Below, in pieces: positions 1 to 12,661 of a stretch of DNA of 64,000 nt. The stretch's first letter is position 1, and every line of letters starts with the position of its first letter. The translations under genes and the position numbers were made by a program. Source of the stretch: Sinotaia quadrata (Eukaryota; Mollusca; Gastropoda; Architaenioglossa; Viviparidae). A model generated the notes under the pieces. That model did no database searches and was not told where the DNA came from. It saw only the letters and a program-made list of their open reading frames with translations. Location of the stretch: contig CM054181.1 in the NCBI GenBank assembly GCA_028829895.1, positions 112,807,860 to 112,871,859 on the forward strand, written 5' to 3'.

Positions 1-717
1 AAATATATAAATGTTGTGGTCATTTACTAGATTGATTTAAATTGAAAGTGCAAAAGTAGGGGGCAAAATACTACTGGTCAAATCATGTCAAACAACAATA
101 AATTCTTTGGGGTGTTTTTAAATTTTAAAATCTTTTGTTAGTTTAATACCATGAGTGAATATCAACCTAATTCATGAACCAATCAGTTCCTTCACTTATA
201 AAATTACATAATATGAACTAAGCCAAACCGAACACTCTGCAAGCAGTAAAGTCAAAAACTGCTGCAAAAATACAAATGGTGTGATTATCTAGGAAAAACG
301 GTCTGAGAAAGGAAACTTTACTAATTAGTTTTTAAAATAATATTTGCTCTGTTGTGACAATGTAAACTTTGATAATTATGCCTGAATTACCAAGAATACA
401 TCAGGTAAACCGCAGTCTTACTATATCACTAAACTACAGCAACTAAAAATACAAACTACAGTGGGAAAATGATCACAGTTGTCAAAAAAGAATAAAAATA
501 TTACACTTAATTTTCAGAATATTGTGAAGTTGACATCATCCTATCTTCTATTTCATGATCATTCATTGAAACTGACAGAGCAAAATATCATTGAAAACCA
601 GCAACACCATTAAAACTAACAACAAAAATCATTAGCAGTATACCACCAAAGACTATTACTGAAAAAGTGACTGATCATTTTTCCATTATGATCTTCAAAT
701 GCTTATGCTTTTAACAT

Positions 718-945
718 AAGCATGCTTGTTGGGGGCACAAAAACAATGCATTTATTTAGTAACTTTATTTATTAAGTACTTTTCTTTCTTCCTAAGTCTG
801 AGTTTAATATTCTATGCAAATTAAGCATGCTTGTTGGGGGCAAAAACAATGCTTTTCATACAGTAACTTTATTTATTAAGTACTTTTCTTTCTTCTTAAG
901 TCTGGGTTCTTACTGTTTTATGCAAATTAAGCATGGCTTGTTTGT
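718..945. repeat. tandem duplication, period 105 bp, 2 copies plus a partial third
   Basis: Copies begin at 718, 823 and 929 with aagcatg(g)cttg. They share the block agtaactttatttattaag and a following tttctttctt stretch. It lies in the presumed MBTPS1 intron. Confidence 0.8.
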
Positions 946-2027
946 GCAGACAGGACACGGATGAGTGAATCTGTGAATTTTTTCTTTTAATATAATTTTT
1001 ATTTAACTTGAGACAGTTATGTCTTTCAAATCACACAAGATATTGATCATTGTGTGAGAAAGCATCAGCTGGTCATCACTCAACTGCTTTCAAATTAAGG
1101 GAAGTAACTGGTCTCTGCCACTACTCACCCACAAAAAAAATTTTTTATAACAGAGCAGTGGATATTTCATGTGGTTCATTTGGTGTGTTGGACACATTTT
1201 CGAAATTCATCCACAACCTTTTTTATGTTTTTATCTCCAGCTCTATGAAACCTAAGCAGCTGAAATTTGGTATGTAGGCTACTTGTTTGTCATCGTGCCA
1301 GTGCCCAAAAAGATTTATTGTACTGTGTTGCTAGGGACAGTCATATCATTTGAAGGATTGCATTTAGAGGAACTAGACAACTTGCAATTCGCTGTTAGAA
1401 AATGTCTGCAGTATCAGTGTGCACCTAGAAATGAAGACACTTTCAGATTTGGCAGTGTATTACTATTTGAGATATATTTCAATTCTTCGTATGAACAAAT
1501 TCTTTCATTTTAGTAGTTTTCCTGAAAAGTCTTTCTTTGCAATAAAAGATTTCATTATCATTATGCTTTAGTAAATGTTTAAAATTGTTTAAAATTGCTC
1601 AAATCTAAAGTGTAAGAGAAATACAATAGTGGTTTTAAAATTTAAAAACATAAAGTTTTTTAAATCATACGTTTTATTTAAAATGGGACTTCAAAATAGT
1701 CTTTTTTAAATTAATTTTAAGTCCAGTTTGGTGTTTAAAAAAAGAGTGAAAAGAGGAAGGTGACTATATTTTACTGCATAACAGGATCACTGTTATTGAC
1801 ATGCTAGACACATATTTAATTAAAATTTGAAGCCCTTTATTTTGTAAGCACACACTGTTGATGACTCCTTTTAGGACTGCCATTTTTCTTTTTATATAAG
1901 TGGAATCAGGAAAACTTATTTATGCCATACACACCAGAGTTGGTGTTTAGTTGGTATTATATATACTAAAGTAAATTGTTAGTTCCATGTCACTACTAAA
2001 CAATTTATAAGCTGCCCACTTTTATTT

Positions 2028-2160
2028 TGCATGCTAAAGTAGGTAGTCTCCCTTTTCCTAAGTATTAAATTTAGTGAGCTGACTACATTTAATTTGTATG
2101 CCAAAATAGATAGTCTCCCTTTTGCTACACCTACATTAAATTGAGTGACCCACTTTATGT
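2028..2160. repeat. diverged tandem duplication, about 68 bp, 2 copies
   Basis: Both copies contain tagtctcccttttgct or a close variant, followed by an attaaattgagtga-like stretch. It lies about 250 bp upstream of the first visible MBTPS1 exon. Confidence 0.6.
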
Positions 2161-2384
2161 TTGACAAGCAAATATGACCCAATGTGGAGAATTTTTTTTA
2201 AAGTATTTTGTTTGTTTTATTATGTATTGTTAAATAAAAGTCTTTGTGTTTTTTTGTTCTTATCTGTTGTATATATGAACCAAGGAGCATGAAAATTTCT
2301 GGAAAGATAGAATGTATTCCATGATTTATTTACCAGAGAACAGTGGTTATGTCATCTTCATACATTATGCTTTCTTGTCCACAG

Positions 2385-2541
2385 GCACTCTGCTAATTGT
2401 AGATGCTGAAGAAGAGTATTTTCCTGAGGAGGTGACAAAATTAAAGCGTGATGTTGACAATGGTCTTTCTGTCATAATCTTTGCAGACTGGTACAATGTG
2501 TCTGTTATGAAGAAAGTCAAGTTTTACGATGAAAATACACG
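2385..2541 (+). CDS. MBTPS1: MBTPS1 coding exon, [10 protein letters not shown] segment
   Basis: The acceptor is ttgtccacag and the donor is cacg|gtatgt. The exon enters with 2 nt completing a Gly codon and ends 2 nt into an Arg codon. It encodes the conserved lumenal segment [15 protein letters not shown] through VKFYDENTR. It is the first exon of this gene visible in the window. Confidence 0.93.
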
Positions 2542-5500
2542 GTATGTTTATGTAGTGGGCAATTGGAAAATGTGCTTTTCAAGTAAATTGTAAGTGTCAG
2601 AATTCCAATATATTCAATTACATAATATTTTACATAGTTTAGAACATCAGGATATTCGGTTCGCTCGGATCTGTTCTGGCATGAATGTGCACTAAACAGT
2701 GTTATAGATTTATTCCATGAACAAGTGTTTGTATTAGACAGCTTAGGGAAAGGGCATGACAGAAATGTAAGAACTGTAAATATATGTGCTGGTGTTTTGA
2801 AGATGCCTTTGTACAGTAAATACATTTTCATTATCATTTTGTGACAGTGTAGAAATTTCAATTTTTAACTGTTCATGTATACATCATTTGGATGTTCACT
2901 TTATTAGATTAAATGTTATATTAGTGTATATATCACTATGTTAGCATCCTAAAACTGTACACATGTACTGGTATTTTATGGGTGTGTGGTCAAGGCATGA
3001 TAGTTTGCCTAGGGGAAAAATCTATTCAAGCATGCAGAGTTGACAGCACACAGCCACAATTAAAATGATTTCAAAGGTTAGCTTACTTGTGCTGAATAAA
3101 TGAGGCAAATATACTTGAATGTTTCTACAGGCAGTGGTGGATGCCAGACACAGGTGGTGCTAACATTCCTGCTATCAATGATCTTCTCATGCCTTTCAAC
3201 ATGGCCTTTGGGTGAGAATATTTGCTGATAATGAAGTAGTATTTGTAATAAAATACATTTAGTTTTGAATGTTTTCTTTTCTTTCTTTTTAAAGCCAAAA
3301 TTTGGAGTTTGTGTGCAAACAGATAGAGAAAATAGTCAGTGTATTTATGTTTTTCTTGCCACAGCAAGAAGCTTTTAAGTTAGTCAACAACAGAATATAA
3401 GTCTGCATTTTCTGATGGAAGCCATAAGTGGTGGGTATTCCTGTACTTTGCACTGTATTCAAAATGGACACTGTGAAAATATATTCATTACATAATTTAT
3501 ATTCTTTGCTACCTTCCCCTACATTAGACATTTTAAATACCCTTGTTTTTTATAATTAGCAGTGTTTCAATGGTAAAATTTATAGGAAGGTGCTTAAATG
3601 TTTTCAGAGATTAATTTGACAGTATTGTGGTTCATGTTTTCCAGTGTGTTTTGAATGTTGTTTCTTATCATGGTAAATTTTATAGTTGTTTTGCATTATG
3701 TTTCAGTGATGAAGTTTATGAGGGAGATTTCACAATTGGAGACCATGACAGTAAGTAACTGTCATTTTCAAATTTGGAATTAAACCTGTTAAATGATTTT
3801 CATCACAAAGATCATTCAAACACAAACAGATTCACATAAACATGCAATTTTTTAAATATCTGTTATATTAATTAATATTATCGTTATTTTCATTAGTAAA
3901 AGTTTCTTACCCATTGGTTCAAAAATGTAAATTAAATCACTAAGAAAAAATTCAGACCAGATTTTATAGTGATCAGTAAAACAGAAGTTACTAAGCTCTT
4001 AACATTTTAGAAAATCTAATTATGTTAATAGTTTCTGAGAATTTAAAATGAATAGAATCAGTAATTTAATAATTATGAATGAAGACATTATGGAATTTTT
4101 AATAATAAATGAATTGTGGTGTTATTGGCATAAACATATGTTAACAAATTATGGTAATTTGAATTTAATTAAAATAAAGATATTTACCCAAACACTTGTG
4201 AACAAGCGTTATTTAGTCATAGACCATGTTTTACATTTGCTGCTTCTTAGCTACATGCTAAAGAGCATGCTTATTGTTCAGACTATTTCTGACACAAACA
4301 AGGGTTTGATAATATCTTTAATCTCCTTTTAATTTTTCCTTATTTCTTTAAAAATCAAATTCATTCAGCTATTTTCAGAAATTTTCAACCACTTTCATAT
4401 TCTGCATATTTTTGTTTGAAGCTCAAATCTAGATAAATTAATAGTCAGTAACAAAATTTAGAAATAAATTACAGTTGAGAGTTCTTTTTTTTTTAAATTC
4501 CAACAGTGCACTTTGCATCTGGTGCCAGCATTGCCAGATTCCCAGAGGACGGGGGGCATGTATTGACTCAGACTTTGAAAAACCAAGGTAGAGCTCTTTG
4601 CTGCCCTAGTGAATGTGTTTATAGGACATTCCGTTGGCTTTTTAATATACTTTTGTAGTGCTTTGCAGCCTTAGACTGTAATTTTTGACAATCCCATTGG
4701 CTTTTTAATATACTTTTGTAGTGCTTTGCAGCCTTAGACTGTAATTTTTGACAATCCCATTGGCTTTTTAATATACTTTTTGTAGTGCTTTGCCGCCTTG
4801 GATGTACTTATTGACATTCCCGTTAACTTTTTAATATACTTTTTGTAGTGTTTTGCAGACTCAGACTGTGTTTTATGACATTCCTATTGGTTTTTCAACG
4901 TACTATACATATATAGCATGTGCAGCTCTAGTCTGTGTTGACATTTCTTTTGGCTTTTCAGTATATACGTACTAGACATATTTAGCATTTCACAGCCCCA
5001 ATCTGTGTGTTTGTTTGTTATTGCCATTGGTTTTTTTAATGTACTCAACCTATTTTTCTATGTTACTATACAGTCCTGCTGCTTCTGCTTAAATAACACC
5101 TTAATAATATTAACCTTTTATGTAGTACATTGCAATTCTGATCTTTTAACACTTAGCAGTCTAAAGTTGTTGTTTTTGTAGTACATTGCAATTCTAATCT
5201 TTTACTTAATAAGCAATGCTTTACAGTGTACAACTTTCATGTAGCCGGTTACTGTCCTCATCTTTTACTTAAGTAACATTTTACAGTCTGAAATTTGTGT
5301 TTATGTAGGAAGATGCATTTTTTTAATTAAACTTTGTTGTCCTAATCTTTGTTGTAACGTCCTGATTTCACAATGCATTTTTATGTCACACTTTGTGGAC
5401 CCACCGTTTTTGTTATGCAACACTTTGTAGCCTCATTGTTGTAGCCACGTGTTTAAACAGTTTCTAATTAATTAACAATTTGCAGCATCAGTCATATTGC

Positions 5501-8500
5501 TTGTCCAAATCTTTGCTGTGCACATTTATTTGTATTTTTCTCTTTATGTAGTTTTCTATTACTCCATTGTCTACTTTTAAAAAGATTTTGCTGAGCATGT
5601 ATTTTTTGCTTGTGTAACATATTACAATCTCTGTCTGCTTTTTTTTAATAATATAAATTTTTAGAATGTTTTGTGCAATTGTATTATCTATAGTTCTTTG
5701 CATACCCAAAATTTCTTTTACATCTGGCCTGGGTCAGTCTGTGTAGTAATGTTCTTTTGTTTATTTAATTATTGTGATTTTCTAATGTTAATTGTTTTAT
5801 TTTAACCCAATGCCTATTCGGGTCCCATGCTACATTTAGGTAAAAGTGGACACAGCCTGTCATGGTACCGTATACCAGTTTGTTGCCATTTTCTTAGTCC
5901 TTCAAATAAGCCAGTCAATGTGAAGTAAATATGCATTTCCCAGACCCTGCAATCAGTTTCACATCTACCATTGGATGGTTTAATTCAGCTTGTTCGTGTG
6001 ATAGAACTAAGCTGGTTTTGGGGGTCACTTGTCGTTTTACACAACATGGAAATCTTGCATGTCATGTCTTCAAATGCAATCTACTTCGTTGACAGTCTGT
6101 CAACATGCAGCCAGTTTGGACTTGAGAAGCAAATGATTCTTTTGTTTATTTATGAAAAGTATTCAGATGGTGCATGTATATTTGCCAACTCCTAGCGATT
6201 TTCAAATTGATGAAGAGATGAAACCGGTCGATAAAAATGGTGTGCTGTGAAACCAGTAAAAATAAATTGGGTGGATGGCATGCAGTGCTTGAACAAATGA
6301 ACAATGGATTTCATTAAAATATTAATTGTGCAGTGGGACTTTTGTTTGGTTAGGCAAAATAATGATAATGTGCTTTGACAGTTTTGTAATTTATACCCAT
6401 TACATTTATGTATTTAAAAAAATGTGTAATGCTCACCAATGAACTTTTCATTTCATTCAAAATACAGTGTTGTGCTGAAGAAAAAAATATTGATAAGAAT
6501 TAATTTGAACTGTACAATTCCTTGGAAATTTTCGTGTATTACAACATTTATAAAATTGATACTTAATGGGTGTCATGTCATTTTTGCTGATAATCTTTGA
6601 GAACATTTTCAAGATATTCATCGAAAGGTAAGGGAATTTTTTATTATATATTTATTTTTAAATTTAAAAAATAATAATATTAAAATTTGTTAGTATGTTT
6701 GGCATTAGCAAATCTGTACTTTTTCAAAATCCTTTTATAATTTCAGCCACTCATTTTTTAGTAAGGTCACCCATACAATTTTTTATGAGTAGCAGAATAA
6801 CTTTACAGGCTCACACACATATTACTATGTGATGCTGACTGTCAAACAGGTTAAGATATTAAATTCATATCATATAATTCTTGGTATGGTTGTGGTATCA
6901 TAGTGAATGTTCTAGTGAGAAGTTTCAGTGTTCGCTTACAACTGTACATTTTAGTGTTCACTTATAGCTGTCCATTTCAATGTTTACTTATATTTGTCCA
7001 GTTCAGTGTTTATATATAGCTGTCTGTTTCAGTGTTCACTTAGTCCAGTTTTTTTATAATTTTCTTTTTCTCTCATATAACCATTCACTTCATTAATTTG
7101 CTTTTCTAACCTAATTGCTAAAACTAATAAATTGTTACCAGTCGTGAGTAGTATAACTTACTTAATTCAGACTTAGCTAATTCAGATTTCTGTTCATTTC
7201 AGGCTGCATGGGAAAAAATCTCAAATTTTCAATATTTTATTCATTTCAACCCATGCTTAATTTAAGCTAAGATGTTTTAATTTTGGTTATTTGAAACATT
7301 TTTCTTGCCATGTCTAAGAAAAAATTTCAATGTACAAAAGAAAGGGTACCAAAAAACACCACTGACAATTTATTGCTGAAACCTGCTCTCAGGCTTATAA
7401 TATGGGATGGATCAGAACTGTCATGTATAATTGGTTGAGGTTAAATGAAGAAAACAAATACAGGAAGCTGGTGTTTTACAACAACAACAAAAATTAATAC
7501 TATGGCACATGGTTGTTATATGATTGAACAGTTATGATTGAATGACATTTACATAGAATGTTAAATACTGAAGCCAGTAGAATTAGAGAAGAATTCAGTA
7601 TATGAAAAGCAGAACATTAGCATAAAAATAAATATCACTTAAATTGAAGCAGCATTGGATTTTATCATTTTATTTATGAAAGTGAATGCCCAATAGCAAT
7701 TTCAAGAATTAATAAATATGGTGCTGTTATTTTACATGAGATTAATGGTACAGAAATGAATAGGACTTTAAAGAAACCATTTATCTTAAGTTGTGGGTGA
7801 GTGCTTTTAATTAAAACAAGATACTGTTATCTTCAGGCTATGAAGTATTGAAAGGTGAGACTCAAGAGAAAGAAGGGGTGCCCATACTGGGTCTGTACCA
7901 GACCACATCACAAGTAGGATCTGGTCGTATTGCTCTCTATGGAGATTCCAATTGTCTGGACACCAGTCACCTGCAGAAAGGTTAGAATTGTTTATAGTCT
8001 TTGTACTAAAGCCTAGAACTGACTGGGGATGGATAGAAAGATTAGACAGGGATAGACTGATAAATTGAAGCCTAAAACTGATTGGGGATGGATAGGAAGA
8101 TTAGAACTGATTGGGGATGAATAGAAAGATTAGACAGGGATAGAATGAAGCCTTGAACTCATAAAGGCAATCATTAGCTTATGGTAAGTTAACTGATTGA
8201 TAAAGCAAGAATGGACTTAGAAATATTTCATACATGATTGCTAATGATCTATGATTTGAACTGGAGAATGCTTATGTAATTGAACCATTATTTCACTGTT
8301 CACTAATTTGATTACGTTGTACATTATACTTATGATTTTGATCAAATCTATATTTTTTATGATATGTGTGTATTGTGCTAATGAATATTGTAAGTTGAGA
8401 ATGTGTATAAGAGATAAATGAGTTTAGAGATGAAATATGCCTGAAATTTAGTGCTGCCTTAATTTGACTTTCGCAGAAAGGACTACGGCCTTTTTGTTTT

Positions 8501-11500
8501 GTAATCTTGTATCTGCTCAGACTGCAATGACTACTGTACTCTACTGGATCACATTGGTGTGTGTATCCAGAATTGTCATCGAATGTATCAGTAAATGTGT
8601 TGCTGTTTGTTGATTTCTGTGAATTCCGTTCGAGAGCCAATATGACAGAAATTGAAGTTTGAGTTTTTGTCTCAAGAATTCACAAAGTTTATTTAACATT
8701 TCACAAGGTGTGTTTGAGTAGTGCACAGTAAAGTTCCGGAACGCTCTTTGTGATGTGCTTTGAGAGTACACACAAAGTTCTGGATGATTCTCCACGGTGT
8801 GCTTTGTGAGCGCATCAAATATTCTGGAACAGTTATGTAATGTGCTTAGAAGGATATAATGGACCATCACCTAATATGAAAGTGACTTGTTGCAAACTGA
8901 GTGATTGTAAACACATGCAGTGACAGCTGCCATCTTAGAAAAGGTTATGTACATTGACTATAATTATCTCTCTGAAACTTCAGTCTCATTTCTGTGATGA
9001 ATTATACCAATTAATTTGATTATATTCATATGTTGTATATTTTATTGTTGATTTAATAAATTTATTAACCTTCTTGCACATATATTAAAGCCTTATGTTG
9101 GACTAATAGTGGATGGATTGGGTGGCTCATTATAAATAAAAGACAGATTTTTATTACTCCTTTAGTAAGAAGTTTCCACCTGCAGAAACATTATGTGACA
9201 GTAAAACATCTATCTTATTTTTGTGTAAAGAGAAGAGCTTTACAACACCCTTATAATCTGCCAAGTGAGAAACAGTGTTGTTCTTGTGGGAGAATTATTA
9301 ATACCTATAAATTAAGTTTTTTGATCACTTGTAATTAGCTATGTGTTATTAATTAATAAGTAATAACCGAAATGAGTCGAGGGTGCCCAGAGTGTCACAC
9401 TTTCCCAGAATGTTTCTGATCTATTACTTTAACAAATACATTACTTTTACAGAGGGTTTTTTTTTTTTGACCTGTTACATTAACAAGTACATTACTTTCA
9501 CAGAGTGGTTTTTTTTTTACCTGTTAACAAGTACTTGTACATTGCTGTCACAGAGTGTTTTTGGCTGTTGAATGCTGTCCTAGAATACACTGCCCACAAA
9601 ATTTTGCCATCCACTATCTTCTTTCAAGATTCAGTTCAGCTGCCTCCCATGGGAGAACTTCCAGAGAGAATGGAAGGTACATTTCTGAAGTCTTTGATTA
9701 TTTATAAAAAATCTCTGTATTCTTTTCTTTTAGTTTTTTGCTCATGAGTTTTTGAGTAAAAAGGTGTCACATATCATATTCCACCTTGTTCTAGTTATAA
9801 TTGTAATTTAAGTTACCCATCAAAGCCTTGCACATCATTGCTCATCTATCATTTCATCTATTTTTTGATTGTATCAAGTACATACATATCTTGTTCTAGT
9901 TATAATTGTAATTTAAGTTACCCATCAAAGCCTTTCACATTGCTCGTCTATCATTTCATCTGTCTTTTGATTGTATCAAGTACATACGTATCTTGTTCTA
10001 GTTATAATTGTAATTTAAGTTACCCATCAAAGCCTTTCATATCATTGCTCATCTATCATTTCATCTCTCTTTTTGTATCTTGGTCTAGTATCTATCTTTA
10101 TCAAATTCATATCTTTACCTTGTACATATTTTTTTCTTAATCTAGTACAGTCATTCACCATATGAGATATTTATCTGTAGATCTAGTACATATATTTATA
10201 TAGTACAGTCACAGTATGAGATGGATGGATCACAATATCTGATGTGTATCTCTTTATCTTAAACATAGTGTAAGTTATTACCTAATATGTAGTATAAGTT
10301 GGATATATCTTGATGTCTGCACCTATAACAGTGAAAGACCTTATTAATATTTTCATTTTCCTGTTTAGGAGGTAAGACATCTTCAGTCAGCAAGGTTGCC
10401 CAACTTATTTTATTCTATTTTTCTGAAGAAGAATAAAACTTATTTCACCATAAAGGAGAATGAAACAGACAAACATAACCCACACAACAACTTTCATTGT
10501 CTGATGATTCAAAAAAGAATACATGTGAAGAATATTGTATTAGATTTGTAGACCTTACAGATGTGTATTAGTTTGTTCACACACTCAATATTTTATTTTT
10601 TTAAATTAAAATTGTCATTAATATTCTTGATTTCACACTGGAATAATTATAAGAATAACAATATTTTTATTTAATAAAAATAATTTAAATATCATTATTA
10701 TTATTATTTTTTTATTATTATGTGAAACTTGTTTTCTTTTAAAATTTGATGAAATATTTTATACTACTTTTTGATTAGCATTTTGAAAAGATTGACGACA
10801 ATTTGTAATTTTAACAGGAAATCATTTGCATCGATATTCTAAAGTCATTGAGGGTAATCTTGGGAAGCCCAGATCCCGTCCATTGCCACCATGTCCTAGT
10901 CTGAACTGGGCCAAACCACATCCACTGAACAAATCAGCACCAAGGTAAGCATTTTACAAGTTGAATTGCACCACATAATAGAGTTTAGTCGAGAGTGAAA
11001 ACAGTTCCTAGTTTTTAAAGCATTTTACTTCAGTATAAAGATAGTACCTGTTATTTTTTTAAAGATTTTTGTTGAGTCTAAAATATGTGCATTAAAATTT
11101 TACTTGAGATTAAAACAGTATCTAGCATTTAATTGATTTAAGTGCAGACTGAAGCATGCCAGAAGCTATAAGTTGAGAATATCTATTCGTTAAATTAGTT
11201 CTTGAAGAAAGATGTTTCATAAGACAAACAAATTTAATGTTTCCACAGTAATAATAAACAGTAATCATCATAAATTACTTGAAATGAGTGTATAATACCA
11301 ATTTTTTTTTTAATCAGACCAAGCATAATTTTTATGTTTATTTCTTCTGATTTGCATAGAAATAATTTTTTTTATTGTATCCGTATGAATGCCTATCAGT
11401 CAGATGTTCTTGTGCACTTTATTTAGAAACTTAGACCAGTTTCACAAGCCAACTTATTTTGTCCATGTTCTTTTGCACTTGCATAGCACTAGTTTCACAA

Positions 11501-12661
11501 GCCAACTTATTTTGTCCATGTTCTTTTGCACTTGTATAGCACTAGTTTCACAAATGTTTTATATATGTTCTTTTGCCCTACCATAGCGCTAGTAATGGTC
11601 ATGTTTGAACATCATTTTTCACTATATTTTATTTAATTGTCTTTTTAAATATGTATATGTTGGATAAAAGGCTAAATAAATGCTTAAAATATTTATTTCT
11701 CTTCCGTCTTATATTGTAATGTAACATCACTTTTTGCCATTTTATAATTATTGTTTATATTTTGCTTTTGGAAGATATGTCCTACATTTAATATGCAGGA
11801 AATATATTTTGGTTATAACGGCATATGAACTTTTCAAAGTTGGACATGTATAAAGTCTTAGTGGTATAGAGACCATTTACCTATATTATGGAATGAATTA
11901 ATTCCTATATCTGCAACATCTAAATCTTAGTGGTATAGAGACCATTCTATCTATATTATGGAATGAATTAATTCCTTTATCTGCAACATCTAAATTAATT
12001 TCCTCTTAAAAGAGTGCATTACTTAATGATTGTTGGTTTATTGTGAAAATACTTAATTTTCTTTTAATAATATTTAGCACTTATTGTGTCAAGTTTTATT
12101 TTTCCCTGAGCAGTCTTAGTAAAGTGATGTTTAACGACTTCAAATAAGCATTGACCCCAGGGAAAGGCAGTGTGCTGACAGCAATCCCAGTTGTATTATA
12201 TAAACTAGATAAAAATTCATTTATATGTAAAGAACACTATGGATGGGAAATTTTAACATTAAGGACTGTTGGTTGAATGTGATAAATTATAAGTTTTACC
12301 CATTTATAATTTTTTCATTCACAGCAACCTGTATCAGCACCAGAAGCTTATGTCAATTGATCTGGATAATGCTGGTGGTCTTCCAATACTCAGCAACAAT
12401 AAGCACAATCCCCTATCAGGAAATATCAATGGCATCAAAGATAAGCCAGGATATCCTCTGGACGGCATGAATCTTTCTGGCCCACAGCTTGTACAGGATC
12501 ACTCAAATTTTTTCCCAGTCCTTGCTTTTCTTGGGACAGGTCTTGTGGTGCTTTTCTTGTTGAATCAGTACTACCATGGCCGGTCCCGACCCAAGAGAAA
12601 ACGGCCCAAACCTCGTAAGCTGCAGCAGATGATTTATGGAGCAAAAATGCCTGGAGTTTGA
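2385..12661 (+). CDS. MBTPS1: MBTPS1 (site-1 protease, S1P/SKI-1), C-terminal 8 exons, 5' partial
   Basis: Joined exons: 2385-2541, 3131-3211, 3707-3750, 4507-4587, 7837-7980, 9554-9676, 10818-10944 and 12325-12661 (stop TGA 12659-12661). All introns are GT-AG and the reading phase is continuous across all seven junctions, giving about 364 residues, roughly the last third of a protein that is about 1050 residues in vertebrates. The product is a Golgi type I membrane serine protease of the subtilisin/kexin class that cleaves SREBP, ATF6 and other precursors in the lumen. Runs that match the vertebrate protein include [60 protein letters not shown] and SIDLDN. The last exon has one membrane helix followed by a basic tail. 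The catalytic Asp/His/Ser exons and the signal peptide are not in the window. I could not find the preceding exon in 1-2384, so it lies upstream. The assignment rests on remembered family sequence, but the match is strong. Confidence 0.95.
3131..3211 (+). CDS. MBTPS1: MBTPS1 coding exon, [14 protein letters not shown] segment
   Basis: This 81-nt exon runs from acceptor tttctacag to donor g|gtgaga. It encodes [19 protein letters not shown] and is one of the best-conserved blocks of the protein C-terminal to the protease domain. Confidence 0.93.
3707..3750 (+). CDS. MBTPS1: MBTPS1 micro-exon, [14 protein letters not shown] segment
   Basis: This 44-nt exon lies between acceptor atgtttcag and donor a|gtaagt. 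It encodes [14 protein letters not shown]; the vertebrate protein has a similar Leu-Tyr-Glu-Gly-Glu-Phe stretch here. It is too short to be found as an ORF and is recognised by similarity and by phase continuity with its neighbours. Confidence 0.9.
4507..4587 (+). CDS. MBTPS1: MBTPS1 coding exon, [15 protein letters not shown] segment
   Basis: This 81-nt exon follows a T-rich tract and acceptor caacag and ends at donor g|gtagag. It encodes [16 protein letters not shown] followed by a QTLKNQG motif, matching the vertebrate ASG-SIAKFPEDG block. A 3.2-kb intron carrying a degenerate tandem array follows. Confidence 0.92.
4612..5060. repeat. degenerating tandem array, about 65-70 bp unit, about 6 copies
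   Basis: The unit is recognisable by tttttaatatacttttgtag followed by tgctttgcagccttagactg. The first three copies are nearly identical, while later ones have drifted in sequence and spacing. It lies in the 3.2-kb MBTPS1 intron. Confidence 0.75.
5061..7836. other. MBTPS1 intron, remainder
   Basis: AT-rich intron sequence with no gene-like ORF. Weak short repeats are visible around 6,900-7,030 (variants of gttcacttatagctgtccat). Nothing else stands out. Confidence 0.6.
7837..7980 (+). CDS. MBTPS1: MBTPS1 coding exon, GLYQ / GDSNCLD segment
   Basis: This 144-nt exon runs from acceptor tatcttcag to donor aaag|gttaga. It encodes VPILGLYQ and then [18 protein letters not shown]. The GDSNCLD motif is nearly invariant in the family. 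Confidence 0.93.
7990..8165. repeat. imperfect tandem repeat around gattggggatggatag
   Basis: Variants of gattggggatggatag and agattagacagggatag alternate several times directly after an MBTPS1 splice donor. The copies are irregular in spacing. Confidence 0.6.
8690..8860. repeat. tandem repeat, about 50-55 bp unit, 3 copies, MBTPS1 intron
   Basis: Three diverged copies share a core of an ttctggaa-like stretch followed by tgtgcttt(g)tgag. Two overlapping minus-strand ORFs (8293-8640 and 8541-8870) cover this intron DNA but resemble nothing I know. Confidence 0.6.
9420..9560. repeat. triplicated splice-acceptor repeat in MBTPS1
   Basis: Three copies of a roughly 50-bp unit contain acattactttyacagag or, in the last copy, acattgctgtcacagag. 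Each includes a polypyrimidine-like run and a CAG/TAG. The last copy is the true acceptor of exon 9554-9676. Confidence 0.75.
9554..9676 (+). CDS. MBTPS1: MBTPS1 coding exon, [13 protein letters not shown] segment
   Basis: This exon opens [14 protein letters not shown] and ends ELPERMEG at donor g|gtacat. The 3' splice site (gctgtcacag) is the last of three tandemly repeated acceptor-like copies in the 130 bp upstream. Only this copy continues into conserved coding sequence. Confidence 0.92.
9784..10090. repeat. tandem repeat, about 104 bp, 3 copies
   Basis: Copies start near 9784, 9889 and 9992 with cttgttctagttataattg, followed by ttacccatcaaagcctt and a tctatcatttcatct-like block. The array lies in an MBTPS1 intron. 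Confidence 0.85.
10818..10944 (+). CDS. MBTPS1: MBTPS1 coding exon, [12 protein letters not shown] segment
   Basis: This 127-nt exon lies between acceptor tttaacag and donor ag|gtaagc. It encodes [17 protein letters not shown], then a proline-rich stretch ending [14 protein letters not shown]. The corresponding vertebrate block is closely similar. Confidence 0.93.
11400..11590. repeat. tandem repeat, about 55-60 bp, 3 copies
   Basis: The unit contains ttcacaagccaacttatttt and then gttcttttgcactt. The third copy is truncated in the middle. It lies in the last MBTPS1 intron. Confidence 0.8.
11858..11996. repeat. direct repeat, about 72 bp, 2 copies
   Basis: Both copies share cttagtggtatagagaccat, then atattatggaatgaattaat, then atctgcaacatctaa. 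It lies in the last MBTPS1 intron. Confidence 0.8.
12325..12661 (+). CDS. MBTPS1: MBTPS1 last coding exon: transmembrane helix and basic tail
   Basis: The acceptor is cattcacag. The exon encodes [18 protein letters not shown], a variable Pro/Gly/Asn-rich linker, a hydrophobic helix of about 20 residues ([15 protein letters not shown]) and a strongly basic cytosolic tail ([12 protein letters not shown]). It ends in the family-typical way a few residues after KMPGV. The helix plus positive tail fixes a type I orientation. The linker is the least conserved part compared with vertebrates. Confidence 0.93.

Larger units (their letters stand above)
1..2384. other. intronic sequence upstream of the first visible MBTPS1 exon
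   Basis: AT-rich sequence, presumably an MBTPS1 intron because the next exon is internal and enters mid-codon. It contains a 105-bp tandem duplication (718-945) and two adjacent short ORFs at 1050-1513 of unknown meaning. I see no preceding MBTPS1 exon here. Confidence 0.6.

Noticed and set aside
8293..8870. Two overlapping minus-strand ORFs of 109-115 residues inside MBTPS1
   Set aside because: They lie in an intron over a small tandem repeat and show no familiar motif.
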